Origin: Dichetophora obliterata
Taxonomy: Eukaryota; Arthropoda; Insecta; Diptera; Sciomyzidae
Reading direction: 5' to 3'
DNA length: 64,000 bases
NCBI GenBank assembly: GCA_963920525.1
Contig: OY986437.1
Coordinates: 196,993,511 to 197,057,510 of the forward strand
In this document: positions 1-9,944 of the stretch, piece after piece
Layout of the letters: every line of letters begins with the position of its first letter
Position numbering within the stretch: position 1 is the first letter of the stretch
The notes under the pieces: generated by a model
What the model saw: only the letters and a program-made list of their open reading frames with translations
What the model was told of the DNA's origin: nothing
Database searches by the model: none
Made by a program: the position numbers and the translations under genes

Positions 1-90
1 TAAATGCTATTTCAATGTCTTTGGAGCACAATTGGATCTATATAATATCTGCTGGAAGCAGTCTTCCTAAGAACGCATGTCACATTTGAA
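1..90 (-). repeat. Second partial copy of the non-LTR 3' region
   Basis: This segment matches 843-985 in order (taaatgctattt, agcacaattgga, then cctaagaa.gcatgtca), with a gap in the middle. It is therefore a second diverged copy of the same retrotransposon end, about 850 bp away and cut by the window edge. Confidence 0.6.
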
Positions 91-411
91 ACGCATGTCA
101 GAAAATTACAATTTTCTTCATATAAATTTGCGCTTTTTCGATAAAACCTGCGTTGAAAATGTGTTGAACAAGAGCTTTTTTCAAGCCAACTCCAAGAAAA
201 AAAAACGTGAAAAGTCAGATATACTGACAAGAGAATGGAGCTGAATTTTTACAAGAGTCTTGCACCCTCCTCCTTGCATTATTTTAACATACGCATGTCA
301 TTGGGGGAATGCTTTCCTTAATCTTCTTTAGAAGTGCTTGCAGAATTTTTTCAATGGAAGATTTCTTTGAGCTCTTAAATGAAAGGATTCTAGTAGCGGT
401 TTTTGAGGAGA

Positions 412-1190
412 ACTTTTTTTATTTATTTATTTATTTGTCCGATTGCTAAGCCTTAACAGGTTTTATAGCAAATTTAAAATTATAAAATAAGATATTTAAT
501 ACAATTCAAAAATATAAGGTATGATTTTGATTGAAATAATGTATTATTAACAAACTAAAAAGTTTTAATAAGTTGCTTAAAGTGTATAACTTTATTAAAG
601 TATAAAAATTAAAAAAAAAATAAAAAAAAGTTAAGTCAAATCAATAATATCAGAACAGCATAGCAGTTTTGGAAATGAGAAGTGTTTGGGTTTAGTTGGG
701 GGTTTAAAAAATACACGTAAAATATCCCTTTTCCCGATTTTCACGACATATTGGTGTTTGAAGTAGGAAGTGGTTACGTTTTGTTGGAGGTTTAAAAATC
801 TCAAGGAAAATTAAAAAATACATAAAAAAAATAATTCTAATTAAATGCTATTTGAATGTCTTTGAGAAGTGGTTTATGAGAATGCTTCTTGGAAGCCCGT
901 CTTGATAAGGCTTAGAAGAAGCACAATTGGACCAGTAGAATGTCTTCTGGAAACAGTGTCCCTAAGAATGCATGTCATATTCGTAACAAAAATTTTTCTG
1001 AGGTGTGCTCTGATGTTTCTTCATTTTCGTTACATAATCTGCATGGATCTTCCTGGACCTTACCAATGATTGATAAGTGCTTATTTATCTTGGTATGTCC
1101 AGTTAAGAAACATGTGACAACTCTGATAGATATTCCACTTAAAGTAAGGAATTGTTTTGTTCTTTGGAGCGATGTGGTTGGCATGAACGT
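412..1190 (-). mobile_element. Non-LTR retrotransposon 3' fragment (I/R1/jockey-like C-terminus)
   Basis: On the minus strand, 975-1184 reads a peptide with LTGHTKINKHL followed by CRLCNENEETSEH. This is the conserved end of the non-LTR polymerase ORF, after the reverse transcriptase: LTGH..L..HL, then a CxxC and a following His. The reading frame then breaks down. Toward the element's 3' end (lower coordinates) lies a short (AAAT)n tail at about 417-437, typical of such elements. It is 5'-truncated and dead. The clade is uncertain; assignment to non-LTR elements in general is fairly firm. Confidence 0.7.
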
Positions 1191-1315
1191 TTTTGCCTGT
1201 CTGTTACTTAGGTTTTCCTCCAGTAATGTAGTGCCTCTCTGTTAAGCCACATATTAATGTTATGGCGCATAGTGCCCCATGGTAGCCCGCAGAATGGCTC
1301 TGGGCCTATGAAGAA

Positions 1316-1361
1316 ACGAGAAGCAATACAATTTTGTATGGAAAAAAGTATTGCTTCTCGT
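1316..1361. other. Perfect 14-bp inverted repeat (hairpin)
   Basis: ACGAGAAGCAATAC at 1316-1329 is matched exactly by its complement at 1348-1361, with an 18-nt AT-rich loop. It could be a remnant of a small inverted-repeat element. No further complementarity beyond the stem was seen, so it is too short for a typical microRNA precursor. Confidence 0.6.
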
Positions 1362-1566
1362 GACTTTCTCATCGTTGGTGTGCTTGTTCGTGATACAGAA
1401 TAATGCAGTTAATTTCATAGGTACATCACGCTGCGACAGAAAGAAAAAAAAGATGTATAGCATTGTTGTTGTGTTTTTTATGGCTGCTGTGTGCATTTTG
1501 TTGGCATTTTCTCGCTATTGATATTTTCTCGTTGGTTTCAACAGATGTTGAATAAGAAAACGTAAC

Positions 1567-1740
1567 ATAAGCAGAAACTAAACTAAGCAAAGAGAACAGC
1601 AACAAAAAAGTATGAAAGAGAGGAAACTGAGAAATTGACACTGAAATCTCATCGCCTCTGTGGTGCAGTGTGCTAAAATGGACTGGCACGGCGACCACGC
1701 CCGGGTTCGATTCCCGGTGGTGATATTACAAAATCGCAAA
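1567..1740 (+). mobile_element. tRNA-related SINE-like element, copy 1
   Basis: A polymerase III-type promoter is visible: a box A-like TGGTGCAGTGTG at 1661-1672 and a consensus box B GGTTCGATTCC at 1704-1714. The spacing is that of a tRNA gene, but the sequence does not fold as one because the acceptor arms do not pair. About 90 bp upstream of box A, including a run near AGAGAACAGCAACAAA, is shared with a second copy at 2816-3000. The repeated unit is thus larger than the tRNA-like part. Confidence 0.6.
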
Positions 1741-2173
1741 ATTCTGTTAAATTCACATTCTTAAGAGATTTTCAAATTCTGTGTCGACAGCTTAAGTCTT
1801 ATTTCAAAGTTTCGAGAAATCTTGCTTCAAAGTTTTCAATCGACATATAAGTTATATGAAAGGGTATTTTGTTTTTGCGTAATATCGTTGGCTAAGGTCA
1901 TGCTAGCAGTTCCAGATTTTGTGTGTTCGTAATGATATATATGTGGAACACATCTACATCAATAACTCAGTTCTGTCTTAAATCGACTTAAACTAGTATT
2001 GCTTATCGACACAAAATTAACGATATTTTTCCTAAGCTAATTTTGTCCACTCACATTACACTGGTGCATTATTCAGTTCAGCATTCAGTTCAGTTTTCAA
2101 TCTAGTGAACATTTTGTAAAATATTATATTAATATGTTATAATTATAAAAAAGGTTAATTTTCAATATTTTAG

Positions 2174-2297
2174 AGCCTGTTAGTAGCGCAATGCCCAAAG
2201 TATCTTCGCTATCGAAATTTGATATGAAATCATATGCAAGCACCACAACATTTGCTTTATTGTGCCCTGCTCAAGGCTATCCAGTACCTTTTTTTAG
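2174..2297 (+). CDS. Dscam1: Dscam1 exon 6 variant w1 (N-terminal half of Ig3)
   Basis: 124 nt. The first two bases AG complete a Glu codon begun in exon 5. The peptide opens EPVSSAMPKV and ends CPAQGYPVPFF plus an Arg codon split AG|A with exon 7. The Cys of CPAQ is the first disulphide Cys of Ig3; its partner is in exon 7 (YLCVVN). Acceptor ttttag, donor GTAAAA. It is the most 5' variant in the window and belongs with w2-w5 by its SS pair after EPV. Upstream, 2072-2100 repeats ATTCAGTTCAG, only a loose match to the selector-like motif. Confidence 0.93.
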
Positions 2298-2815
2298 GTA
2301 AAAAGTTTGAAAAAATTAGTCTAACATCGTTAAGATTAACTTACAGAAATTCGATGCATTTTTAAGAAATTACTTAAAGAATCAACTTAACTGTAAGGAT
2401 TTAAAACAATATATTCGTTAGTTCTTAATAGACTTGCTGCAAAAGTTTTTATGCCAAAATATCGTTGCATTAAGGTTTTTTTAGGGCCTAATTTGAAAAA
2501 ACTGGCAAGCTGATTATTGTCCGGAAGAAATTTAGTGTCTATTTAGGTAGTATTTCAAGTTACTTGAAAGCTTTTATTGCACAGCATATTTCGAGCTCGA
2601 AAGAGAAGAAAAACAGGAGAAAAGTTTTTATTCTCGAACACGAAACCAGCTTGATCCTTACTTGAAAAATTTTCTCGGACACGAGTCTCAAGCTGCAAAC
2701 AGTTGATTGTCAAATTGACATATAATAAATTCCTATTTTTTGTATAATAAAATTGATTTATTATTATTAAATATAAATAATTATGAATTCCGAAAAATAA
2801 CCGGACTCCACAATA

Positions 2816-3005
2816 ACATAAGCATCAACTAAAGTAAGCAAAAAGAACAGCAACAAATTAGTATGAAAGAGAGAAAAACTGAGAAACTGGCACTAAAATC
2901 TCATCGCCTCTGTGGTGCAGTGCGGTAAAATGCGCTAGCACGGCTACCACGCTCGGGTTCAATTTCTGGTGGTGGCATCACAAAGATTTCTGATGAAGCC
3001 TGTAG
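2816..3005 (+). mobile_element. tRNA-related SINE-like element, copy 2
   Basis: Diverged copy of the element at 1567-1740, in the same orientation. The identical stretch CATCGCCTCTGTGGTGCAGT carries box A near 2919. Box B is damaged (GGTTCAATTTC), so this copy is probably transcriptionally dead. It continues with a longer 3' part (to about 3005) not shared by copy 1. Confidence 0.55.
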
Positions 3006-3428
3006 CAGAGCCGAAATTGCAATAAAATCAGCTAGTGATGTTTTCCTTTTCATATTGAAAATGTTGTTGTTTCTTTGGAAAAAATTCGTTAGAGCTATTA
3101 ATTGTTCTAACCTGACCTAAAGATCAATAAAAGGTTTTAAACTATCAAACAACTAGAATTTGTATTTAAAATCAAGAATGATTTAAACTATCAAACATTT
3201 AGAATTTGTATTTCAATCATAGAAAATTAACATATAAATTCTAATGCTTTAGAATTTCCAGTTTTAAATCAACTTTTGTCTATATCAAAAATGTGAACAG
3301 TTGTACCTAAAACTAACTTGAAATTTTTCCCGTATTTTTTATTAATTCTTTTAGATGTAGTTTTTCTTTACTTGAAGTGAGAACGGAAACAAACCTTTTA
3401 TTTCGACAAAAACATTGCATAATTATCC

Positions 3429-3797
3429 AGGTAGCATCATACCTCCTATCAAAAAATTTTCTCACAAAGTGAGCGCTCACAATTTTTGATGGCAACATTC
3501 AGCGGAGTCATCTGTTGTGAATTGTTATGGTAGCGATACTTTAGTGAGCGATGTTTTTCTCTGAATGTTCTGTTACTCTAAACATTAAAAGTTGTAATTA
3601 ATTAATTAATTAATTGCAAAGGTTTCACACTCAAATTTGCTACGCTCTTTCTGTGTTAAATAATTTAAGAGCACAACAGTTGTCAAATGTTGATTCCGCT
3701 GAATGCGACCATTGATTTTTTGTAATTTTTGTTTCTGACACTTTCTTCAATTTTCGCTTTGTTTTATTAACAGCTGTTTTTGACAAGCTACCTGGTT
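3429..3797. mobile_element. MITE-like element with CCAGGTAGC inverted ends
   Basis: CCAGGTAGC near 3429 is matched by GCTACCTGG near 3787. Inside, TCAGCGGA (about 3500) pairs with TCCGCTGA (about 3697), giving a palindromic layout of roughly 370 bp. There is no coding capacity. No clear target duplication was seen, so the exact ends are inferred. Confidence 0.45.
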
Positions 3798-4510
3798 TCT
3801 ATACCATGGACACAAATTGTAAATTTTTAATTTTATTTTGAGTCATAAAATAAAAAGCATAACAAAGTTATAAAATTTTCCGAAAAATACGACAAATTGT
3901 TACTAAGTTGGTTTCATTGAAAACATGCCATGAGCAACGATATGTCACGATTTTCCCTACAATTTTCTGGAGTTTTTGACAAATATGTCACTTAAATTTT
4001 TTCATTAAACCCAAAAATTTGTCGAGTTTAGAAGTATGCCAAATTTTCAAGTAAAACTTAAAAGATAAGAAAATAAAAACCTCGAGTGGAAGTGAAAGTG
4101 ATTTTGAACTAAAAATATTTTTTAATATACAACGAATTAATAATGATTTTGTTTGCAACCTTGATAAAAAAATGATGTGCTCTTACTACCTTAAATTAAT
4201 TTTAAAATACAAACATCATTAAAAAAAATTAAGCAAATGTATTAGTAAAATGAAAGCACACCACAGGATTGCAATACCATCGAAATATACTCGTATGTGT
4301 CAGAAAACAATGACAAATGCTTTAGTTGGGCTGTGACATTATTATTATTGTAAATAGTTGACAAAAATTACATATGTAAAAGCTTAATAAAACGAAGAAT
4401 TTTCAGGCAATTGCGACAATTTTGCAGAATTGTCACTTGTATATTTTATGAAATAGGGCCTTGGATACCATATTAATGGGAATCAGCACACATCAGTCTT
4501 TTCACATATG

Positions 4511-4530
4511 CATATTCAGGCAGTATTTAG
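4511..4530 (+). promoter_or_regulatory. Dscam1: Candidate exon 6 selector upstream of w2
   Basis: CATATTCAGGCAGTATTTAG, 47 nt before exon w2. It shares the ATTCAGGCAGT core found upstream of several other exon 6 variants. Established biology: selectors pair with one docking site after exon 5. That this motif is the selector is an inference from recurrence and position. Confidence 0.5.
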
Positions 4531-4576
4531 TTAGTTGGCTTACTTATATTTTGTCTTAAAATAATATCATTCTCAG

Positions 4577-4697
4577 AACCTGTCTCGAGCACCGCACCCA
4601 AAGTACCACCCGTCAGTGCACGGCCCCTTCATGTCTTACATCATAGTAGTATTTCGATTTTGTGTCCAGCACAGGGTTATCCAGCACCAAGATTTAG
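4577..4697 (+). CDS. Dscam1: Dscam1 exon 6 variant w2
   Basis: 121 nt, one codon shorter than w1. Opens EPVSSTAPKVPP, ends ILCPAQGYPAPRF plus split Arg. Acceptor ctcag, donor GTAAAT. The central strand region contains HVLHHSS, unlike any neighbour, as expected for the variable loop that sets homophilic specificity. The reading is open throughout. Confidence 0.94.
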
Positions 4698-5220
4698 GTA
4701 AATTTTTAATCTTTATCAAAAAAATTTAACTTTCACAGTTTTTGAAAATTACACTAGCCTTTGTTAAAAACTTCATTTATGTAAAATTTGGTAAAATCTT
4801 AGGCTTCAGAATTACAATTCAATGCGTAATTTACAAATGCTTAGAGTCTTAAACATAGCTTTCGTGCTTTACTTTATTAATTGTTTACATTTGTTTGACC
4901 TTGATTGATAGTTTTTAAGATGTTAAAACAATATTAAAATAATTTTTCAAAACGTTAAAACATTTTGTTAAGTTTTACAAAATCTTTCTCTTAAAATGTT
5001 TTTAAAGAAGTTTACCAAGGAGCTTCAATCTTTTTCAAAAATATTAAGACATGTTTCTTTACTAAAAAGCTTTTACAAAATCTTTTAAAAGCTTTTTTAA
5101 GAAGTTTTACCAAAATTATTTGTTAAATGTCCTCTGGACAAAAACTTTGAAATAAGCCTTTCAATAAATTTTTTTCAAATCACTATAAAAGTTGGTTCGA
5201 ATCTCAACAAATTTCTAGAA

Positions 5221-5865
5221 TTAAGCTCATGGTGTATTATTGTCAAAGCTTTTCAAGATGATTCAGTGTCGAAAGATTAAAAAAACATAAAAAGAATTTT
5301 AATAAATAATTACAATATTGAAATCTTTTACAAATATAGCTTTTTGTAATAAATTAATATTAAATAAATGTACTTTAAACTATTTAATTTGCAAAAGCAT
5401 TATTAGAAATCGAAATGCTTTCAAAAATTTTAACATTTTTCTAAAATTTGATTAATTGTTCTCAAATTTATTTTAAGAAAATTATTTAATAATAATTTAA
5501 ATACTCTATATGAAGGTTTCTCCCTAAAGGTCATTAATTTTTTTTTCAAGACAACAAAAACTTTCAATATTTTCAAGATAACAAAAGCTTTTAAATTAGA
5601 TCTTCAATAAAATTTATCAAAAGTTTTTTCCAAAAGCTCTTTAAAAATTTGAAAAACCTTTTAAATAATTTTTTTACTAAGCTCATTATAAAGTTTTGCA
5701 AAGCATTTCAAGATGATTCGATGTCCACAGATTAAAAAAAAACATAAAACTAATTTTAATAAATAATTAAAATATTAAAAAATTTTTACAAATAAAACTT
5801 TTTTAAAGTAAAATAATATTAAATATATATACTTTAAACTATTAATTTTCACAAGCTTGATGAAT
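5221..5865 (+). repeat. Pair of ~180-bp direct repeats about 460 bp apart
   Basis: 5221-5400 and 5680-5865 share the ordered blocks TTAAGCTCAT or CTAAGCTCAT, TTTCAAGATGATTC, a run near TTTTAATAAATAATTA, and TACTTTAAACTATT. This is an old local duplication that has since diverged. Confidence 0.6.
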
Positions 5866-6939
5866 ACAGTCTTTAATTTGTCAATTTTTTTATGCATGTT
5901 TTTTTAATTTTTTCGAAGAGCTTACACAAATTTATTTTAAGAAAAAATATTCAGCTGAGTATTGATTCAAAATGATCCTTAAATAATTTGATTACACTCA
6001 ATATAAAAGTGTTACCTAAAGGTCTATATTAATTTCTTTCAATGTTAATAAATTAAAAAAAAATGCTTAAAAGCTATTTAAATCTGGATGTACTCTGTTA
6101 GTCGAATCAACTTATTGTACAATGGTTGTATTTGTTGTGTTTTTTTTTAATGAAGTCACTAATACTTTTGTTCAAAATACATAATTTAAGAAAAAACAAA
6201 TAATCAAATTTTTTTGTTTATTTATTCGAATATACCATATATCAAAAAAACCTCAACTTTATTTCATTTTTAAAACATGGTTGGAATAGCGATGCACATC
6301 TATGGTTAAAATAATAATATTTTTTAAATCTTTAAAAAAGTAAATTTTTATAAGAATTTTCAAAATGCTCAAAATATATCTTATAAGCACTTGCTGGAAA
6401 AAATTTGTCAAAACGCTTTCATTAAATATTAAAAAAAATTCCATTTTTTTAAAAAATTTTTTAAAAAATTACGATATTCTTTTAAAAACTTTTTAATATT
6501 TTATACACACATAAAAAGCTTTTTGCCATACATTTTTTCTAAAAAATTTCAAAATACTTTCCAAAAAAATATTAAGTTCGAACAAAATTTCTAAAATTTA
6601 AAAAAATAAAGTTGAAAAATTCCAAATTTTTATATATAAAACTTTTTTATTACAATGTAAAAATAAAATTATTCTCATATAACATTAATTAAAGTTTACA
6701 GCTTTTTTTTAAGTTAATTGAAACGAATGAGCTCTCACGGAAAAAAAATTAAGCATTATATGTTTGAATCAAGCAAATAGCCTATCAGTTTGCACTCAAG
6801 CATTAAGCACTCAAGCAAATGAATGCTTGAATTGAGCAAATTAGAAACACATGATATCAAGAAAAAATACTCAAATCAAGAAATATTTGCTTAAAAGTCT
6901 AGAATATTTTTTCTGCATTCAAGACTGATATTTACTTGA

Positions 6940-7545
6940 AGTGAGAAAAGTTTGCTTGATTCAAGTAAACAATTTGCTGAAACTAGAATAATTGGCTTGA
7001 TTTTAGAAATTTATTTTCCTGGAATTGAGAACAATTTGCTTGATCCAAGTAAATAATTTGCTGAAAACTAGAATAATTTGCTTGATTTTAGAAATTTATT
7101 TTCCCGGACTTGAGAGCAATTTCCTTGATTCAAGTAAATAATTTGCTGATGACTATAAGAATTTGTTTGATTAAAGTAAGCAATTTACTGAAAAGTAGAA
7201 TAATCTGCTTTATATGAGAAATTTATTTTTTTTTAATTGAGAACCATTTGCTTGATTGAAGTAAACAATTTGCTGAAAACAAAAATAATTAGCTTGATTC
7301 AAGTAAACATTTTACTGAAAATTAAAATAACTTCCTTTATTGGAGAAATTTAGTTTCCTTGAATTGAGAACAATTTGCTTGAGATTAGAAACGCAGTTTT
7401 TTAACTAAGAGCGAAATATGCTGGATCCAAGTAAACAATTTTCTTTAAACGATATTATTTGGCTCGATTTTTAAAATTGGTTTTTGTAGAATTGAGAACA
7501 ATTTGCTTCATCCAGAAAACATTTTTCTCAATATTAGAATGCCTT
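6940..7545 (+). repeat. Degenerate tandem repeat, unit about 90-110 bp
   Basis: Successive units repeat the order TTGAGAACAATTTGCTTGAT, TCAAGTAAACAATTTGCTGA, AAACTAGAATAATTTGCTT and a TTTAGAAATTTATTTTCC block. At least five diverged units are visible, with shorter related fragments on both sides (6770-6940 and 7700-7930). Confidence 0.7.
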
Positions 7546-7955
7546 GATTTTTCTTTTAAAGAAAAGTATTTGCTTAATTCATGAAATAGTCCATTTACTG
7601 TCTATCGTATCATTACCCATCTGAGGGTTAAATTGACTTTGTTTTTATTTTTTCCAAAGTGCATGTCATTTTAATTCAATAGTATTTTAAATAACTAACT
7701 CTGCGTTTGATTAAATTAGGAAAATATATTCTTGATTCAAGTTTTGTTCCAGGTTCTAGGATCAAGTATTTTAGGCTTGTTTCAAGCAATAGTTTATTTT
7801 ACTCAATTTAAGCAATAAATTCTCATTATAATTATTTTTTTCCTAATTCTATTTTTTAATACTTGATTTGAGCCAATAAGACTTAATTTTAAATTTTCTT
7901 AAATCAAGCAAAATATTTGCTTAATATAAGAATATTATTTCCCTCCGTGCTTTAA

Positions 7956-7975
7956 CCCAATATTTAGGCAGTGTT
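7956..7975 (+). promoter_or_regulatory. Dscam1: Candidate exon 6 selector upstream of w3
   Basis: CCCAATATTTAGGCAGTGTT, 57 nt before exon w3. It matches the recurrent CCAAYATTCAGGCAGTTT-like motif at most positions. Function is inferred from recurrence. Confidence 0.5.
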
Positions 7976-8032
7976 ACAAATAGTTTTTTTACAATTTAGT
8001 ATGAGTCAAGCATTTGTTTGTACCTTTTTCAG

Positions 8033-8153
8033 AACCCGTCTCCAGCACACCACCCAAGATTAATGCGCTTACCTATAAACCGAATATAGTAGAATTTAAA
8101 AGCTCCACGGCAATTTTGTGTCCTGCACAGGGTTACCCAGCACCAAATTTTAG
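8033..8153 (+). CDS. Dscam1: Dscam1 exon 6 variant w3
   Basis: 121 nt. Opens EPVSSTPPKINALTYKP, ends ILCPAQGYPAPNF plus split Arg (TTT AG|A). Acceptor tttcag. Donor GTGGGC is weaker than that of w2. A 184-nt intron separates it from w4. Its SSTPPK start places it in the w1-w5 family, whose signature before the split Arg is CPAQG[YF]P.P.F. Confidence 0.94.
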
Positions 8154-8337
8154 GTGGGCTTATATGCTAACTGCTTTTTTTAATTCTGAACCATATGGTA
8201 GTGGTTAAAATTTTGATCTGCATACCAGTATCTATTCCAACATGATAGCGGCATTTCTTTCTTATTTAAAAAAGTGTTATTTTTTACACTTTTATAAAAA
8301 TATTTTTGTATGAAACATTATTTGAACACTTTTTCAG

Positions 8338-8458
8338 AGCCTGTATCAAGCACTGCACCTCGTATACCATCGATCATGAGTAAGCCCTCTTATATATCGA
8401 GTGGTAGAGTTTTTTCAATTCTGTGTCCAGCTCAAGGCTTTCCAGCGCCGAGCTTTCG
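8338..8458 (+). CDS. Dscam1: Dscam1 exon 6 variant w4
   Basis: 121 nt. Opens EPVSSTAPRIPSIMSKP, ends ILCPAQGFPAPSF; the terminal Arg codon is split CG|A rather than AG|A. Acceptor ttcag, donor GTAAGC, the best consensus match among the 5' variants. The variable middle reads YISSGRVFS. Confidence 0.94.
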
Positions 8459-8603
8459 GTAAGCCAATAAAGCTCAAAGTACTCTAAAAGGATTTTTTAA
8501 TAAAGGAAGCTTTTGCATAAACTAAGAGTGTTGCTGGCGGTGGGTGTTAGTACTTTTAAAAGCTTCGATATTTTTTTTTTAAGTAGGGTACCTAAATTTC
8601 CAA

Positions 8604-8621
8604 TCCAACATTCAGTTTATG
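8604..8621 (+). promoter_or_regulatory. Dscam1: Candidate exon 6 selector upstream of w5
   Basis: TCCAACATTCAGTTTATG, 59 nt upstream of exon w5. It carries the CCAACATTCAG half of the recurrent motif but not the GGCAG half. Function is inferred. Confidence 0.45.
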
Positions 8622-8680
8622 CTTGAAAAAAATATTGAGAACATTGTTTATATCGTTTGCTTTAATTGCTTGATCTCTAG

Positions 8681-8801
8681 AACCCATTTCGAGCACGACT
8701 CCACGCATGCCGTCTTTAGTGCAAAAACCACTGGAGTTGCGTAAAGCTTTTGCAATTTCCTTGCTCTGCCCAGCACAAGGCTATCCGGCTCCCAACTTTC
8801 G
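8681..8801 (+). CDS. Dscam1: Dscam1 exon 6 variant w5
   Basis: 121 nt. Opens EPISSTTPRMPSLVQKPLEL, ends LLCPAQGYPAPNF plus split Arg (CG|A). Acceptor ctctag, donor GTAAGC. The SLVQKPLEL stretch resembles what I remember of one Drosophila exon 6 variant, so this may be an old orthologous copy; an alignment would settle it. Last member of the SS family. Confidence 0.94.
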
Positions 8802-9273
8802 GTAAGCAGGCAGTTTTTAAGATTTTGAAAACAGCTTTTCTTTGCTAAGCTTTTACCAATTAAAGGTTTTTATATAAAAAGACATACAATTTAATTTTAA
8901 GCTTTTAAAGTTGCTTAGAATTAATGAAATGTAAAAAACGTTTTATTGTAAATTATTGTCGAGCATTTTTCATATTGCGAAAAGAGATTTTTATGCTACA
9001 GAAACTCATGTAAGCAGAGAAAGCTATTTTTGCAGTCGGTAGGATCTCTGCCACCATGAGTTTCTTGTGGCAGCATAGAAAGCTTTTTGCTTTCTAGTGT
9101 CAGTATGCCCACAAATGTTATAAAGTTTAATGAAAATAGCTATAGATCAGTGAGCGGCATTTTGCCGCTCGCGTGCAAAGAGCTTTCTCTGCCGCCATGC
9201 ATTGCTTATGGCAGCAGAAACTGTATGTGTTGTATGCTAGTGTTAAGAATGTTGTTTGTATTTTGTTTTTTAG
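8802..9273. other. Dscam1: Intron w5-w6 (472 nt), mostly a dispersed repeat
   Basis: From about 8998 the intron is occupied by two imperfect copies of a repeat also found at 59385-59505 (listed separately). The repeat runs almost to the acceptor of w6. No selector-like motif was recognised here. Confidence 0.6.
9020..9260 (+). repeat. Dispersed repeat, two copies, shared with 59.4 kb
   Basis: 9145-9260 matches 59385-59505, with the shared blocks CAAAGAGCTTT, CCATGC.TTGCTTATGGCAG and AGTGTTA.AGAATGT. A second, partial copy lies at about 9048-9110 (CTGCCACCATGAG, GTGGCAGCATAGAAAGCTTT). It is probably a small transposable element of unknown class. Confidence 0.55.
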
Positions 9274-9400
9274 AAGCAGTTGGTGGCAAAGCTCCCACAT
9301 TGCTATCGAATGATATAAAACGCTCTTGGATTGAGCGACACGAAAAGCATGCTTTGGCTATATTTTGTCCAGCGCAGGCGTATCCGGTGCCAGCATTCAG
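9274..9400 (+). CDS. Dscam1: Dscam1 exon 6 variant w6
   Basis: 127 nt, the longest exon 6 variant here (still 3n+1). Opens EAVGGKAPTLL, with Ala where the others have Pro, and ends IFCPAQAYPVPAF plus split Arg. Donor GTTCAT is poor. The dispersed repeat ends only about 10-15 nt before its pyrimidine tract and acceptor tttttag. The exon is open, but the odd start, long length and weak donor make its use less certain than that of its neighbours. Confidence 0.85.
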
Positions 9401-9496
9401 GTTCATACTTTTTAAGCTTTGTATAGTAGAGTACTTTTTTTATACACATGTTTTTATTATTAAAGTTGCACAAATGCACTTTTGACAAATTTTTAG

Positions 9497-9620
9497 AACC
9501 TGTTGGCGCAAAAGCTCCCACGCTTTCAGTGGACACCAAATGGTCTGGCATCGAGCGTAGAGCGAGTCTGGATTTTGCTATGCTCTGTCCCGCGCAAGCT
9601 TTTCCAGTGCCTGTGTTTAG
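9497..9620 (+). CDS. Dscam1: Dscam1 exon 6 variant w7
   Basis: 124 nt. Opens EPVGAKAPTLSVDTKW, ends MLCPAQAFPVPVF plus split Arg. Acceptor ttttag, donor GTTAGC. Only 96 nt separate it from w6. It joins the EPVGAKAPT start of the later family to the CPAQ core of the earlier one, so it looks intermediate between the two. Confidence 0.93.
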
Positions 9621-9901
9621 GTTAGCTTTTACGGTGTTTTTCACAGTTTTAAAATTTTTCTTAAAACTCTTTCTAAATATATGTAGTTAAAATGTCTTGA
9701 TGATTTAATGAGCATATGCTTAGTCATAACAAGATAGCTTTTAAGCAAGTGTGGCATAAATTTTATTTAATTGCCACTCGAGCCTTGTTACCAGAAGAAT
9801 TTCTTGTTTCGTCATTTCATTCATTTCATTCATGTCATTCAACGACAAGTTCACCTACACACTCACAATAAGACAGACAGAAAATAAAATTACAAAAATG
9901 T

Positions 9902-9903
<2 letters not shown>

Positions 9904-9941
<38 letters not shown>
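9904..9941. repeat. (CA)n microsatellite
   Basis: About 19 uninterrupted CA dinucleotides, followed by a degenerate CGCATACACA tail. A shorter (TG)n run lies near 10857-10871. Confidence 0.95.

Positions 9942-9944
<3 letters not shown>

Larger units (their letters stand above)
1..2173. other. Dscam1: Intron sequence upstream of the first exon 6 variant seen
   Basis: No exon 6-like sequence (Cys-x-x-Gln followed by YPVP or FPVP codons with a flanking acceptor and donor) could be found. The stretch holds a non-LTR retrotransposon piece, a 14-bp hairpin and one tRNA-related SINE-like copy, each listed separately. Exon 5 and the expected exon 6 docking site must lie further upstream, outside the window. 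Confidence 0.7.
2298..4576. other. Dscam1: Intron w1-w2 (2.28 kb)
   Basis: Holds a SINE-like copy, a MITE-like inverted-repeat element and otherwise AT-rich sequence, including a short ATTA run near 3600-3615. No exon-like segment was seen. Confidence 0.7.
4698..8032. other. Dscam1: Intron w2-w3 (3.3 kb), AT-rich with internal duplications
   Basis: Very AT-rich. It contains a direct duplication (5221-5400 against 5680-5865), many degenerate AAAGCTTTT and AAAATTTT stretches, and a tandem repeat at 6940-7545. No exon 6-like sequence was found in it. Confidence 0.65.

Noticed and set aside
1654..1725. tRNA gene
   Set aside because: Box A and B are present but the acceptor and other arms do not pair, and a diverged copy with shared flanks exists, so it is a SINE-like repeat.
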